The notes beneath the pieces are model-generated. The model had not been told where the DNA came from and did not search any database. It was given only the letters and a program-made list of their open reading frames with translations. This document shows positions 1 through 8,007 of a stretch of DNA of 64,000 bases, one piece after another; positions within the stretch are counted from its first letter, which is position 1, and every line of letters starts with the position of its first letter. The DNA is from Microcaldota archaeon (GTDB taxonomy: Archaea; Micrarchaeota; Micrarchaeia; Micrarchaeales; Micrarchaeaceae). The position numbers and the translations under genes are program-made. The stretch covers positions 805,067 through 869,066 of the forward strand of contig JAKAWW010000001.1 of the NCBI GenBank assembly GCA_021816895.1, given 5' to 3'.

Positions 1-1
1 G

Positions 2-784
2 ATTGACCTGCCACTGCTTGCGGGGCTGCTTTCGCTCGCGATACTGCTCATAATACACGAGTTCAGCCATGGCATACTTGCACGCATCTTCAAGGTAAAG
101 CTGAAATCGATAGGGATGCTCCTCTTTGGCATAATACCCATAGGCGCGTTCGTTGAGCCTGATGAGAAGATGGTAAAGAAGCTAAGCGCGCAGAAGCAGA
201 CAAGCATCTTCGCCGCTGGCATATCTGCAAACTTCGTTGCTACGCTTGCCTTCTTCGCACTCACGATGCTCATGGTGCTCGCGCTGGATCACGTGCTTAC
301 CTACAACGTTGTCATTACAAGCACTATGGCCGGCTATCCGGCAAACAACATCATTGCTCCTGGAACGATTGTGTACAGCTGGGACGGCCACATTGTCAAC
401 AACACAGCCACTTTGGAGAGCGCTGCGGCGCAGGACAAGCCGGGAAGCATAGTAAGCCTTGTAACAAACAAGGGCGCATACAAAATAAAAGCCATCGCAG
501 ATCCAACCAACAGCTCAAGGGGCCTGATAGGCGTGGAGCTTGCGCTGAAGCCAAACACAACTACCCCAATAGCGAAGACTACCTATTTCCTGTACATGCT
601 GTTCGCGCTTTCGATGCTGCTGAATTTCCTTGTTGCTGTGGTGAATCTGCTTCCTATACCGGGATTTGACGGCTGGCAGATCTTCAACGCAAACATTAAG
701 AGCAAGAAGGCGCTCAACGCGCTTGCAGCGGTAACGCTCGTCGCTTTCGTGATAAACTTCATACCGCTTGTTACATTCCTGTGA
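2..784 (+). CDS. Site-2 protease family (M50) membrane metalloprotease, 5' end cut
   Basis: The reading frame is already open at base 2, so the N-terminus lies before the window. The visible part starts with a hydrophobic segment carrying HEFSHG, the HExxH zinc site of M50 proteases. A central soluble stretch (about residues 85-170 of the visible part) has the size and position of a PDZ-like insert. A late membrane segment contains LLPIPGFDGWQIF, the family's (N)xPxxxxDG metal-binding motif. The enzyme is expected to cut substrates within the membrane; its substrate cannot be told. It ends in TGA at 782-784, 75 bases before a surface-protein gene on the same strand. The family call is firm; the physiological role is open. 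Confidence 0.85.
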   Translation: MDLPLLAGLLSLAILLIIHEFSHGILARIFKVKLKSIGMLLFGIIPIGAFVEPDEKMVKKLSAQKQTSIFAAGISANFVATLAFFALTMLMVLALDHVLTYNVVITSTMAGYPANNIIAPGTIVYSWDGHIVNNTATLESAAAQDKPGSIVSLVTNKGAYKIKAIADPTNSSRGLIGVELALKPNTTTPIAKTTYFLYMLFALSMLLNFLVAVVNLLPIPGFDGWQIFNANIKSKKALNALAAVTLVAFVINFIPLVTFL

Positions 785-859
785 TTTCTGCAATGGCGCA
801 ATGCGCAAAGCACACTGACAAACATATTTATTTCTTTTTTTGATAGTATTTGTGATAGC

Positions 860-1819
860 ATGCACAGGCAGGCAGTGCACTTAAGGCGCAATAAAGCCCA
901 AAGCGCGATGGAGTACCTGATGACATACGGCTGGGCAATCCTGATAATAGCGATCGTGCTCGCTGCGTTGTTTTCTCTTGGAGTTTTCAATCCGATGGCG
1001 TATGCGCCAAAGGCTCCGCCGGGCGCATGCCAGGTCTTCAGGCCTAATGGCCCTGGAACAACCTTTTACATAAACCTTGAGGGGATATGCAACGGTGAGT
1101 TGCCACAATATACCATGGCTTTTTCAAATACTTCTGTACACGGTGTTATAGTACAACAGTCACCATCAATGAGCACTGCTTGGGGTGGTGGTTCATGGAC
1201 TATAGCAACATGGTTCAAAGAAACCGCGTTACTGAATGCGAGCACCGGCAGAGATCTAATAGAAGAGAACACTGGCTGCACTTCGGGCTTGTGGGTTGGA
1301 TCATCTTCAGTGACACAGTTTTCTGTGTTCACAATCCAGTGGTATAGTTCTGGAGGTGCCTGTACTAATGAAGGTGCTGTAAGTGCAGGATATGGTGGCC
1401 TCCCTTACAACACATGGCTTTTTGTGGTTTCAACTTTCCATTATAATCCAGGTAACAGCTGGGTTGCCATATGCGTAAATGGCGTATGCAACAATTCAAC
1501 ATGGACTTCAGATAGCCCATCTGATTATGCTCAATACGGATTTACATTTAGCATAAATGACAATGACTGCTGTTCTGTACGCAGCCCTGGTGGAGAGTTA
1601 GCAAATGTGCAGCTCTATAACACCTCTCTTTCACAACAAGAGATTCAAGCTCTCTACCGAGAGGGCATAGGCGGCGCACCAATAGATTTGCAAAACCTTG
1701 TTGGCTGGTGGCCTCTCAACGGCAACGCTAATGACTATTCAGGTAATGGCAACAACGGAGAGCTTAATAATGTTGTACGGTTCGATGGAAACTGGTATCC
1801 AGATTACACGCCACCGTAA
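860..1819 (+). CDS. Class III signal peptide (pilin-like) surface protein with LamG-type domain
   Basis: A 319 aa protein with a short basic N-terminus, then AQSAMEYLMTYGW followed by about 20 hydrophobic residues. This matches the archaeal class III signal peptide (Q-x-S-x-E-like box before an H-domain) cut by a prepilin peptidase. The mature part, about residues 90-300, looks like a LamG/concanavalin-type beta-sandwich: a C-rich middle, then LVGWWPLNGNANDYSGNG, typical of LamG proteins of uncultured archaea. Likely assembled at the cell surface and possibly binding glycans or another cell; that role is inference. The ATG at 860 is the only good start, since other frames close quickly. Base composition of the LamG part is more AT-rich than its neighbours, so that domain may have been acquired. 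Confidence 0.75.
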   Translation: MHRQAVHLRRNKAQSAMEYLMTYGWAILIIAIVLAALFSLGVFNPMAYAPKAPPGACQVFRPNGPGTTFYINLEGICNGELPQYTMAFSNTSVHGVIVQQSPSMSTAWGGGSWTIATWFKETALLNASTGRDLIEENTGCTSGLWVGSSSVTQFSVFTIQWYSSGGACTNEGAVSAGYGGLPYNTWLFVVSTFHYNPGNSWVAICVNGVCNNSTWTSDSPSDYAQYGFTFSINDNDCCSVRSPGGELANVQLYNTSLSQQEIQALYREGIGGAPIDLQNLVGWWPLNGNANDYSGNGNNGELNNVVRFDGNWYPDYTPP

Positions 1820-1911
1820 ACGAATTAGAATGTACAGTACTTTGATGAAATGCGAACATCACGTGGGAGCACATCGGGAATGCAGTAGTAAAAGCCATAC
1901 ACACAAGCGCT

Positions 1912-2655
1912 TTACTGTGCCTGCTTGAGCTTGCCCACCTTGCCGAAGTCTATCGTGGAGCCGTAGCCTATTGCTATCGCATGCATCGCGTTTATGTCTA
2001 CATGCTTGAATATCGGAGAAAGCAAACGCTCAGGTGGCTCGAGCAGAAGGTCTGTGCCACTTGCGTAGAAGCTCATCGCGGGCAGCACAAGCAGCGGTAT
2101 TGACTTGAACGAGCCGAAGAGGAAGCAGCGAAGCCTTTCCCTCCTGTCTATCCTGTTTGTTACACCTATTGAAGGATGCTCGTGCCCCATCACAAGCATC
2201 TTTATACCCTTGCCTTCTATCTTTGGCATCTCCTCACCGTGGAAAAATAAGTACTTTCCTATTACGGCCTGCTGCCTGTACACATTTAGCTTGAATGGTT
2301 CCTTATAGCGCTCCACAAAATTGTCGTGGTTGCCTTTTATAAGGTACAGTGCTGCTTTCTTTTCCCTTGCGAAATTTATGAAATCGTAGAGCTCGTTGAA
2401 CTCGTCTGGCTCAACTGTTGAAAACTCGTTCTTTATGTCGCCGTCGATTATGATGCTGCGGGCATGAGTTTTGTCAAGGGCCTTTGTTATTAGTTCAAGA
2501 ATCTTTTTTAGGTTCACCTTTGGTGCGAAGATGCCGCTCTTTGCAAGATATGCTTCGTTGCCAAGATGAAGATCCGCTACGACAATCGCATTTATGCTGC
2601 GTATGAACGCTATCGGCAAGCCTTCCAATAGCTCTACGTCCTTGTTCAGCATCAT
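1912..2655 (-). CDS. Calcineurin-like metallophosphoesterase, partner of Lhr helicase
   Basis: A 247 aa protein with the metallophosphoesterase blocks VVADLHLG (D-x-H), a GD block (DGDIKNE), GNHD and GHEHPS, the ligands of a dinuclear metal centre. The ATG pair at 2655/2652 follows directly on the stop codon of the Lhr helicase gene (2656-2658), so the two are translationally coupled. Phosphoesterases of this ICC/YfcE-like group are often found beside Lhr-type helicases in archaea and bacteria, suggesting a joint DNA-repair role. Whether the substrate is a nucleic acid or a nucleotide is not visible in the sequence. Confidence 0.82.
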   Translation of the reverse strand: MMLNKDVELLEGLPIAFIRSINAIVVADLHLGNEAYLAKSGIFAPKVNLKKILELITKALDKTHARSIIIDGDIKNEFSTVEPDEFNELYDFINFAREKKAALYLIKGNHDNFVERYKEPFKLNVYRQQAVIGKYLFFHGEEMPKIEGKGIKMLVMGHEHPSIGVTNRIDRRERLRCFLFGSFKSIPLLVLPAMSFYASGTDLLLEPPERLLSPIFKHVDINAMHAIAIGYGSTIDFGKVGKLKQAQ

Positions 2656-5304
2656 CTACATGCCCTCAAGCCTTTCCATCACAAGCTTGTGGAGCTTCTG
2701 CAGGTATTTCCTGCGCTCCTTCATTAGTATCACATCGGCGCTTCCAAACGTAAGCATTGTATGAGAGAATGGCGACGGGACAGGAGTTCTTATGAGCTTT
2801 GTCTTTATCACTCCGCTGCTCATTCCTGAAAGCACCTGCTCTGCCCTGCGCATGTCCATTGTGTCTTCCAATATTTCCCTGTAGGCTTCCTTGAGCACGG
2901 GAAAATTTTTGTCTATCTCCTCGGTAGCCTTTAGCAATAGCTGCGAATTGATCTGCTGCTTACCCACGCTTATCTTCCAGCCCTTGTAGTTCCTGAGCAC
3001 CATGAAGCTCCTTGCTGCGACATGCCTGAACTTCCTGCGCATGAGCTCGGTGCGCCTTATGTTCTGCTTGAGCATGAGCGACATGCCCTCATGCTCCACC
3101 TCTGATATTACATCCTTGATGTTGCGCTCCGTTATCTTCTCGCCTTTTGGCAGGTTGAAGACGAAGCCGTTGTCACTCACCATTATGCTTATGTCCTCGT
3201 CAAGCATCTCCGCAAGCTCTATTGCAAGGGCTCTTGAGAGCGCATCGTTCACGCGCCTTCCGAAAAGCGCGTGGAATATGAGGTAGTTGTTGCCCGTTGC
3301 AGGGTCATGCGATTGCTCTACAAGCACGTACTTGTCGCTGGGAACCTCGCCTGAGAAAAGAACCTGCTCCATAAAGTAGTTTGCTATGGCAAGCCTTGCC
3401 TTCCTGTCAACAGGCATTTCAGCAAGGAACCCGTCTATGTCTTTAGGGAGCTTCTTGAATGTTGACATTGATTTCAGGCTTACGTGCTTCTTTATGAGCG
3501 AGTAGAGCTTTGCCCTGAATTTGCCTATCTCTATCGCAAGCTCATAGCTCAGTGGCAATTGCTCGGAGAACCATGGGGGTATGGTAGGAGCTGAAGCCTT
3601 CGCTTCGCTCACGTAGCAGCTCATGCCTCTCGAATTTTCGAACTTGTAGAGCCGGCCACCCAGTGTGAAAATATCGCCATGCTTGAGGTGCAGCAAAAAT
3701 TCTTCCTCTATGCTGCCTATCCACTTCTTGCCCATGTATACATTGACTGCGACCTCGTCGGGTATGGTGCCCGAATTAAGCATGTATATCACTTTTGTGA
3801 GCTTGCCGCGCCTTCCGAACATGTGCTCCTTCTCATCGTACCATATCTTCCCATAGACATGCCTGCTCTCCAAGCCAACATAGCTGCCTGCAAGGTAATT
3901 CAGCAAGGCGTCAAAATCATGCCTCTGCAGGTTGCTGTACGGGTATGCGGTCTTTATCAGCTCGTATGCATCGCTGTCTTTCCACTTCATGTTCAGGGCC
4001 ATGCCCACTATGTGCTGCGCCAGCACGTCAAGCGCGTCCTTAGGCACGGTGAATGAATCAAGGTGCTTTTTAAGCGCTGAATCCACCATGACAGCGCACT
4101 CTACCATGTCGTCCCTGTTAAGCACGAGAAGCTCCCCTTTTGCGACAGAATCAAAAGAATGCCCCGCCCTGCCTATTCGCTGCACCGCCCTTGTTATGCT
4201 CTTCGGAGAGCCGAGCTGCACAACGTTGTCTATGGTGCCTATGTCTATTCCGAGCTCCAGGCTTGTAGACGAAACGACGCACTTCAGCGAACCCTTCTTC
4301 AGCAGCTCCTCCACTTCCAGCCTGGAATCCCTTGAAAGGGAGCCGTGATGTGCTGCTATCTCCTCGCCGTACTTGAAACGCTTCTTGAGGTTGAACACGA
4401 CGCGCTCAGTGCCGCTCCTTGTATTGGTGAATATCAGCGTTGTCTTCGAGCTTTTTATTATATCATTGAGCTCCTTGTAGATTGAATCTTCGACTGCCTC
4501 GTCTTTCGTGTAGATCATGTCCCTTACAGGGCTTATCACCTTCACGTCAAGCTTCTTGCTCCACGAAGCATCTATTATTGTGCAGTCGTTCGCCTTGCCA
4601 TCCTTGAAGCCGACCAGGAACTTCGCCGCTTCGTCCAACGGGTATAGCGTCGCGCCCATCCCTATCTTTGTCAGGTCATGGCCAATGAGACCTTGCAGCC
4701 TTGCGACAGAGAGCGACAGATGCACGCCGCGCTTGTTGTTGGCGAGCTCGTGCAACTCATCTATGATTATATATTCAAGGCCCTTCATGTGCTCCATGAA
4801 GCGCTCCGAATTAAGTATTATAGCAAGGCTTTCAGGCGTTGTGACAAGTATGTTAGGCGGCCTTAGCAGCTGCTTGCGCCGCTCGCTCTGCTGCGTATCA
4901 CCTGTTCTAACTGCTATCGTGACCTGCTTTGCTGCACCCGTTGCATTAGAATCGCCGCTTATCATCTCGTATATCTCGCCAAGGGGCTTCGCTAGGTTGC
5001 GGTATATGTCGTTGTTGAGCGCCCTGAGTGGAGATATGTAGATGCAGTATATCCTGTCCTCAAGCTTGCCCTGCATGCTGTAATCGAACAGCCTGCTTAT
5101 TATGGAGAGGAAAGCGGAAAGGGTCTTGCCCGAGCCTGTCGGCGCGGTAATCAGCACATTCTTCTTCTCGCTTATCAGCTTGAAGGCGTACTTTTGCGGA
5201 GGGGTAAGCTGCTTGAAGTTCTTCTTGAACCACGCCCTAACATAAGGATTCAGCACGCTTAAGCTCTCCGCATCTGGAAATGGCTTGCTGAGATACTCGA
5301 ACAT
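2656..5304 (-). CDS. lhr: Lhr-type superfamily 2 ATP-dependent helicase
   Basis: An 882 aa helicase. Walker A is APTGSGKT (about residues 54-61), motif II is DELHEL, and the second RecA domain carries SSTSLELGIDIG and the motif VI block VQRIGRAGHS. The length and the roughly 400-residue region after the RecA domains (winged helix and Lhr-specific C-terminus) fit the Lhr core family, a 3'-5' DNA translocase linked to repair and recombination. The track of open codons reaches a GTG at 5307, but the ATG at 5304 is the better start. A TATA-like CATATAAAAGG lies about 25 bases upstream, so the message is probably nearly leaderless. The downstream phosphoesterase abuts it with no gap. Confidence 0.92.
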   Translation of the reverse strand: MFEYLSKPFPDAESLSVLNPYVRAWFKKNFKQLTPPQKYAFKLISEKKNVLITAPTGSGKTLSAFLSIISRLFDYSMQGKLEDRIYCIYISPLRALNNDIYRNLAKPLGEIYEMISGDSNATGAAKQVTIAVRTGDTQQSERRKQLLRPPNILVTTPESLAIILNSERFMEHMKGLEYIIIDELHELANNKRGVHLSLSVARLQGLIGHDLTKIGMGATLYPLDEAAKFLVGFKDGKANDCTIIDASWSKKLDVKVISPVRDMIYTKDEAVEDSIYKELNDIIKSSKTTLIFTNTRSGTERVVFNLKKRFKYGEEIAAHHGSLSRDSRLEVEELLKKGSLKCVVSSTSLELGIDIGTIDNVVQLGSPKSITRAVQRIGRAGHSFDSVAKGELLVLNRDDMVECAVMVDSALKKHLDSFTVPKDALDVLAQHIVGMALNMKWKDSDAYELIKTAYPYSNLQRHDFDALLNYLAGSYVGLESRHVYGKIWYDEKEHMFGRRGKLTKVIYMLNSGTIPDEVAVNVYMGKKWIGSIEEEFLLHLKHGDIFTLGGRLYKFENSRGMSCYVSEAKASAPTIPPWFSEQLPLSYELAIEIGKFRAKLYSLIKKHVSLKSMSTFKKLPKDIDGFLAEMPVDRKARLAIANYFMEQVLFSGEVPSDKYVLVEQSHDPATGNNYLIFHALFGRRVNDALSRALAIELAEMLDEDISIMVSDNGFVFNLPKGEKITERNIKDVISEVEHEGMSLMLKQNIRRTELMRRKFRHVAARSFMVLRNYKGWKISVGKQQINSQLLLKATEEIDKNFPVLKEAYREILEDTMDMRRAEQVLSGMSSGVIKTKLIRTPVPSPFSHTMLTFGSADVILMKERRKYLQKLHKLVMERLEGM

Positions 5305-5389
5305 CACTTATAACCTCTTGCCTTTTATATGCTAAACAAACAGTAGCATTAAGGATTAAGAAAAAGAAAGATAAAAAAGTGCCTGCAGA

Positions 5390-5764
5390 TTACTTGTATA
5401 TCGATACATACTTTGTGCCTGTGTCATCAGTTATGTGGATGCATTCGCCCTCGCACTCTATCAGGCATGCCTGGCACAGTATGCACGCGCTCCCGTTTAC
5501 CGCAACGGAGAGCCCTCCGCTCTTGCCGTCGTTGTCAGCTGCGAAATGCCTGTGGCCGTCGTTAACATTTGACCACTTGTCAACTATTGCCTGCTCTGTC
5601 TTGCCCTTCCATTTTGCCTCTTCCGGAGCGGTATCGGCATTTGCGCCCCCGGCATCAGGATTGTCCGGTGTGCCCCTGCCTTTCATCTCGAACACAGCCA
5701 CGGGGCAGACGTCCTTGCAGTGCTGGCAACCAGTACATTTGGTCTTATCAACATATACATCCAT
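5390..5764 (-). CDS. Two-cluster ferredoxin with a long central insertion
   Basis: A 124 aa ferredoxin. The first cluster ligands are C10, C13, C16 and C20 (KCTGCQHCKDVCP). The second set is C94, C97, C100 and C104, with an extra C108 (CILCQACLIECEGEC). About 70 residues rich in D, G and A separate the two, much longer than in a minimal 2[4Fe-4S] ferredoxin and reminiscent of the extended ferredoxins of thermoacidophilic archaea. It should carry electrons in the cytosol, for example between oxidoreductases and the NuoI-containing complex encoded at 43-50 kb; that partner is inference. The start is well set: GGTGAT at 5768-5773 lies four bases before the ATG, with a TATA box further upstream. 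Confidence 0.9.
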   Translation of the reverse strand: MDVYVDKTKCTGCQHCKDVCPVAVFEMKGRGTPDNPDAGGANADTAPEEAKWKGKTEQAIVDKWSNVNDGHRHFAADNDGKSGGLSVAVNGSACILCQACLIECEGECIHITDDTGTKYVSIYK

Positions 5765-5795
5765 TGCATCACCAATAATGCGCTCTTACATTTAA

Positions 5796-5807
5796 CATAT
5801 TTAAATT
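5796..5807 (-). promoter_or_regulatory. TATA box of the ferredoxin gene
   Basis: On the minus strand this reads AATTTAAATATG, close to the archaeal box A consensus. It lies about 35 bases before the ferredoxin ATG, leaving a short leader that holds GGTGAT. Confidence 0.6.
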
Positions 5808-5846
5808 GCTTTCACTTTTTTCGTGGTACTTGCAATCACAATATGC

Positions 5847-6155
5847 TCAGCCGAACAGGCTTGCCAATCCGCCAGCTGCTTCCTCTTCCTTCTTCTTTTC
5901 GTCCTCTTTCGACTCCTTTTCCTTCTTCGCTGCTGGTGCTCCGACCTGTGCCTGTGGCGCTGCTTGCGGTGCTGGTGCTGCCTGGGCATTTTTTATTATG
6001 TCCTTTATGTTTACTCCCTTCAGCGATGCCACCACTGCCTTTGCCTGCGCCTCGTCTGGCTCCATGCCAGCAGCTTTGACTACTTCCATCAGGTTCTTCT
6101 CATTTATCTCCTTGCCTGCTGAATCAAGGAGCAATGCAGCATATATGTATTCCAT
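5847..6155 (-). CDS. rpl12: Large-subunit stalk protein L12/P1
   Basis: A 102 aa archaeal P1/L12 stalk protein: helical N-terminal dimerisation region ([17 protein letters not shown]), an Ala/Pro/Gln-rich hinge, a charged [16 protein letters not shown] run, and the C-terminal GLASLFG that contacts translation factors. Two or three dimers bind L10 to recruit EF-1A and EF-2. An in-frame GTG at 6164 is part of the ribosome-binding sequence AGGTGA (6161-6166), so the ATG at 6155, five bases later, is the real start. Last gene of the L1-L10-L12 cluster, with 34 bases between L10 and this start. Confidence 0.95.
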   Translation of the reverse strand: MEYIYAALLLDSAGKEINEKNLMEVVKAAGMEPDEAQAKAVVASLKGVNIKDIIKNAQAAPAPQAAPQAQVGAPAAKKEKESKEDEKKKEEEAAGGLASLFG

Positions 6156-6189
6156 TTCTTTCACCTTTTAGTATTAATCATCAATGCAT

Positions 6190-7032
6190 TTAAGCGTTGC
6201 CTCCGCCTGCGCTTCCGAGCGCCTTTGCCTGTGAGACTGCTTTTTCTATGAGCTTGTCCGTTATTCCATTTGCATATATGTTGGCACTTACGCCCAATGC
6301 GACAGCACCGGAATACGCCTTGCTTACCATAGAACTTATAGTATACGCGTTTATTATATTGGCAGAGAAGCTCAGTGCCAATGCCTTTGCAAAAGCCTCG
6401 TAAATGTTTGCTAGTGTGGTCTCCTTTGTGATTGACAGTGCATTGCTGCCAAACATAATGCCGTTGCTCATTATTGCGATAGGGGCTATCATTGCGGTAA
6501 AAGGCTTCACGCCGAGCATGTGAAGCGCCTTAGCGACCTGCAGCGATATTGAATCGCCTTTCTTCACTACGACCTTGTCGCTTGCTATGATGACCTTGCC
6601 CTTCTGTATCTGGACGTCTATGCCTGCGCTTTTAAGGTCCGTAACTGCTTGGCCGGGCTGCATGCTTGTCTCGCCTCCCTTTATCTCGACGTCGCTCGTA
6701 GCCACCTGGCCAGGCTTGGCCTCAAGCATTATTGACTTTGCCTTGAACTTTGCATTAAGCTCAAACGGGTCCTCGTTGCTGAGTATTATCGCAGAAGTGC
6801 CGGAAAGCTGCGATGCAAGCTTCTTTGTGCTTTCATTTGATTCCAGAATGCGCAGCAGCAGGCTCTTCCTGCCTATTATGAACCTTGCCTCGCTGCGCAT
6901 GCTGTTTTTTGCTGATTGAAGCAGCCGGTCTGGCACGCTGCTCAGGTTTACAACGCCTACGGTGCGGTAGCTTTGAAGCTCTTTTATTGCCGCTTCTACG
7001 AACCTTATCTTTTGATCCTTGTTCAGCATCAT
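6190..7032 (-). CDS. rpl10: Large-subunit ribosomal protein uL10 (P0)
   Basis: About 280 aa, fitting archaeal P0. The N-terminal rRNA-binding domain begins LNKDQKIRFVEAAIKEL and contains RFIIGRKSLLLRIL. The archaeal insertion domain follows, and the helical spine near the C-terminus binds L12 dimers. The C-terminus ends GSAGGGNA and lacks the acidic tail and the GLASLFG peptide found in many archaeal P0 proteins, so factor recruitment would rest on L12. A GTG at 7038 is possible, but the ATG at 7032, after the L1 stop (7040-7042) and a GAGTGG sequence, is preferred. Confidence 0.94.
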   Translation of the reverse strand: MMLNKDQKIRFVEAAIKELQSYRTVGVVNLSSVPDRLLQSAKNSMRSEARFIIGRKSLLLRILESNESTKKLASQLSGTSAIILSNEDPFELNAKFKAKSIMLEAKPGQVATSDVEIKGGETSMQPGQAVTDLKSAGIDVQIQKGKVIIASDKVVVKKGDSISLQVAKALHMLGVKPFTAMIAPIAIMSNGIMFGSNALSITKETTLANIYEAFAKALALSFSANIINAYTISSMVSKAYSGAVALGVSANIYANGITDKLIEKAVSQAKALGSAGGGNA

Positions 7033-7039
7033 TACCACT

Positions 7040-7669
7040 CTATATAAACTTCAGGGGCTTGCTCATGGTGAGCTTCACATATGCGGACTTTATGTGCTGC
7101 CTGCCTACTTTCTTTGACAATTGCGATATAACTTCATCGATGTTCGATATGATCTTTTGTATGTCCATCTTTTCTGAGCCGACGACACAGTGCACTGTGG
7201 GCAGGTACTTCCCCTTGCTCCTTATTGATATGGAGCTCAGCGAATCGCTCATTGTCTTTTTTATATCGCCCATCAGCGGCCTTGGCATCCTGTTCCTAGG
7301 TCCGAGGAAGGTTCCGAGAACCTTTGCAATCTGCGGCATCAGGCTTGGCTGCGCGAAGAGGTTGCTCGAAAGGAGCTCCCTCATCTTTTCCTTCTCGGTT
7401 GATATTGTCTGCAGCTGCGAGCTCGGTATCACTTTTATATTGAACTCTGAGAGCCTGTCTACGATACCGCGGTCGTCCGCAAACACTATTATGCTCGACT
7501 CCTTGCCGCGCCCGTATGGCAGCTTGACGTCCATGTTAATCCTGTTGTTCTGCTTGCTGAAATCCACATCGAAGAAGTTTATGGCGAGCTCTACGCTCTG
7601 GTTAAACTTGCGTTTGCCCTTGTTCTCTTCTATAAAGCTGCTTATCTTCTTTTGCGTCTCTTCGTCCAT
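7040..7669 (-). CDS. rpl1: Large-subunit ribosomal protein uL1
   Basis: A 209 aa L1 protein, normal for archaea. Recognisable blocks are KRKFNQSVELAINFFDVDF, the mobile domain ending LGPRNRMPRPL, and the C-terminal VGRQHIKSAYVKLTMSKP. The frame stays open for another 51 codons upstream, but the start is fixed by the AGGAGGGAG ribosome-binding site at 7674-7682, just before the ATG at 7669. L1 forms the L1 stalk at the E site. In methanogens and bacteria it also represses its own mRNA; the roughly 75-base leader here contains two small hairpins (see findings). Heads the L1-L10-L12 operon. Confidence 0.95.
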   Translation of the reverse strand: MDEETQKKISSFIEENKGKRKFNQSVELAINFFDVDFSKQNNRINMDVKLPYGRGKESSIIVFADDRGIVDRLSEFNIKVIPSSQLQTISTEKEKMRELLSSNLFAQPSLMPQIAKVLGTFLGPRNRMPRPLMGDIKKTMSDSLSSISIRSKGKYLPTVHCVVGSEKMDIQKIISNIDEVISQLSKKVGRQHIKSAYVKLTMSKPLKFI

Positions 7670-7766
7670 CTTGCTCCCTCCTGCAAACTGCAGTGCAACG
7701 GGAAAAACAGATTGCGATCTGTCTTTGATTGCGTGTAAAATTGCTAAAGATATTGACGCATAAAGA

Positions 7767-7774
7767 TATTTAAA
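7767..7774 (-). promoter_or_regulatory. TATA box of the L1-L10-L12 operon
   Basis: Reads TTTAAATA on the minus strand. It lies between the tRNA-Arg gene (3' end 7827) and the L1 start (7669). A start site about 25 bases downstream, near 7744, would give a leader of about 75 bases. Confidence 0.55.
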
Positions 7775-7826
7775 CATTGCTCTCATGCACAGAGCATGCA
7801 GAGCTGCGTCAATGCATAGCAATATG

Positions 7827-7920
7827 CGGATCTGGCGGGAGTTTCATTGCGTATGCAATTTTGAACCCGCAACCACCCGGTCCGAAGCCGGGCGCGCTGT
7901 CCAAGTTGCGCCACAGATCC
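7827..7920 (-). tRNA. tRNA-Arg, anticodon TCG, with a 19-nt intron in the T-loop
   Basis: On the minus strand a full cloverleaf can be drawn. The acceptor GGATCTG/CAGATCC has 7 pairs, with TG at positions 8-9. The D-arm is GCGC/GCGC. The anticodon arm CCCGG/CCGGG has loop CTTCGGA, so the anticodon is TCG (Arg, CGN codons). The variable loop is TGGTT and the T-stem GCGGG/CCCGC. The discriminator is G and CCA is not encoded. The gene is 94 nt; removal of a 19-nt insert from the T-loop leaves a normal 75-nt tRNA with T-loop TTCAAAT. There is no intron at the canonical 37/38 site. Confidence 0.95.
7841..7859 (-). other. tRNA intron at position 59/60 (T-loop) of tRNA-Arg(TCG)
   Basis: The RNA can fold as T-stem, 3-nt bulge ACT, a 4-bp central helix TTCA/TGAA, 3-nt bulge AAA, then intron helix TTGC/GCAA with loop ATAC. 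This is a canonical bulge-helix-bulge. Cutting each bulge between its second and third base, the rule for archaeal splicing endonuclease, removes exactly 19 nt and leaves TTCAAA joined to T. The resulting T-loop TTCAAAT is standard. Confidence 0.9.
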
Positions 7921-8007
7921 CTATCTACTTTGGGACGCAAATAATAATAGCTGTTCTCTTTTCTTTTCGGCTGGTTTGCTTATTCGAAAAATTAGTCGAA
8001 TAATGCA

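Noticed and set aside
6156-6164. In-frame GTG as start of L12
   Set aside because: The GTG is part of the AGGTGA ribosome-binding sequence; the ATG five bases later begins at the normal L12 N-terminus.
7785-8003. Plus-strand ORF of 72 codons
   Set aside because: It runs antisense through the tRNA-Arg(TCG) gene and has no codon or motif support.
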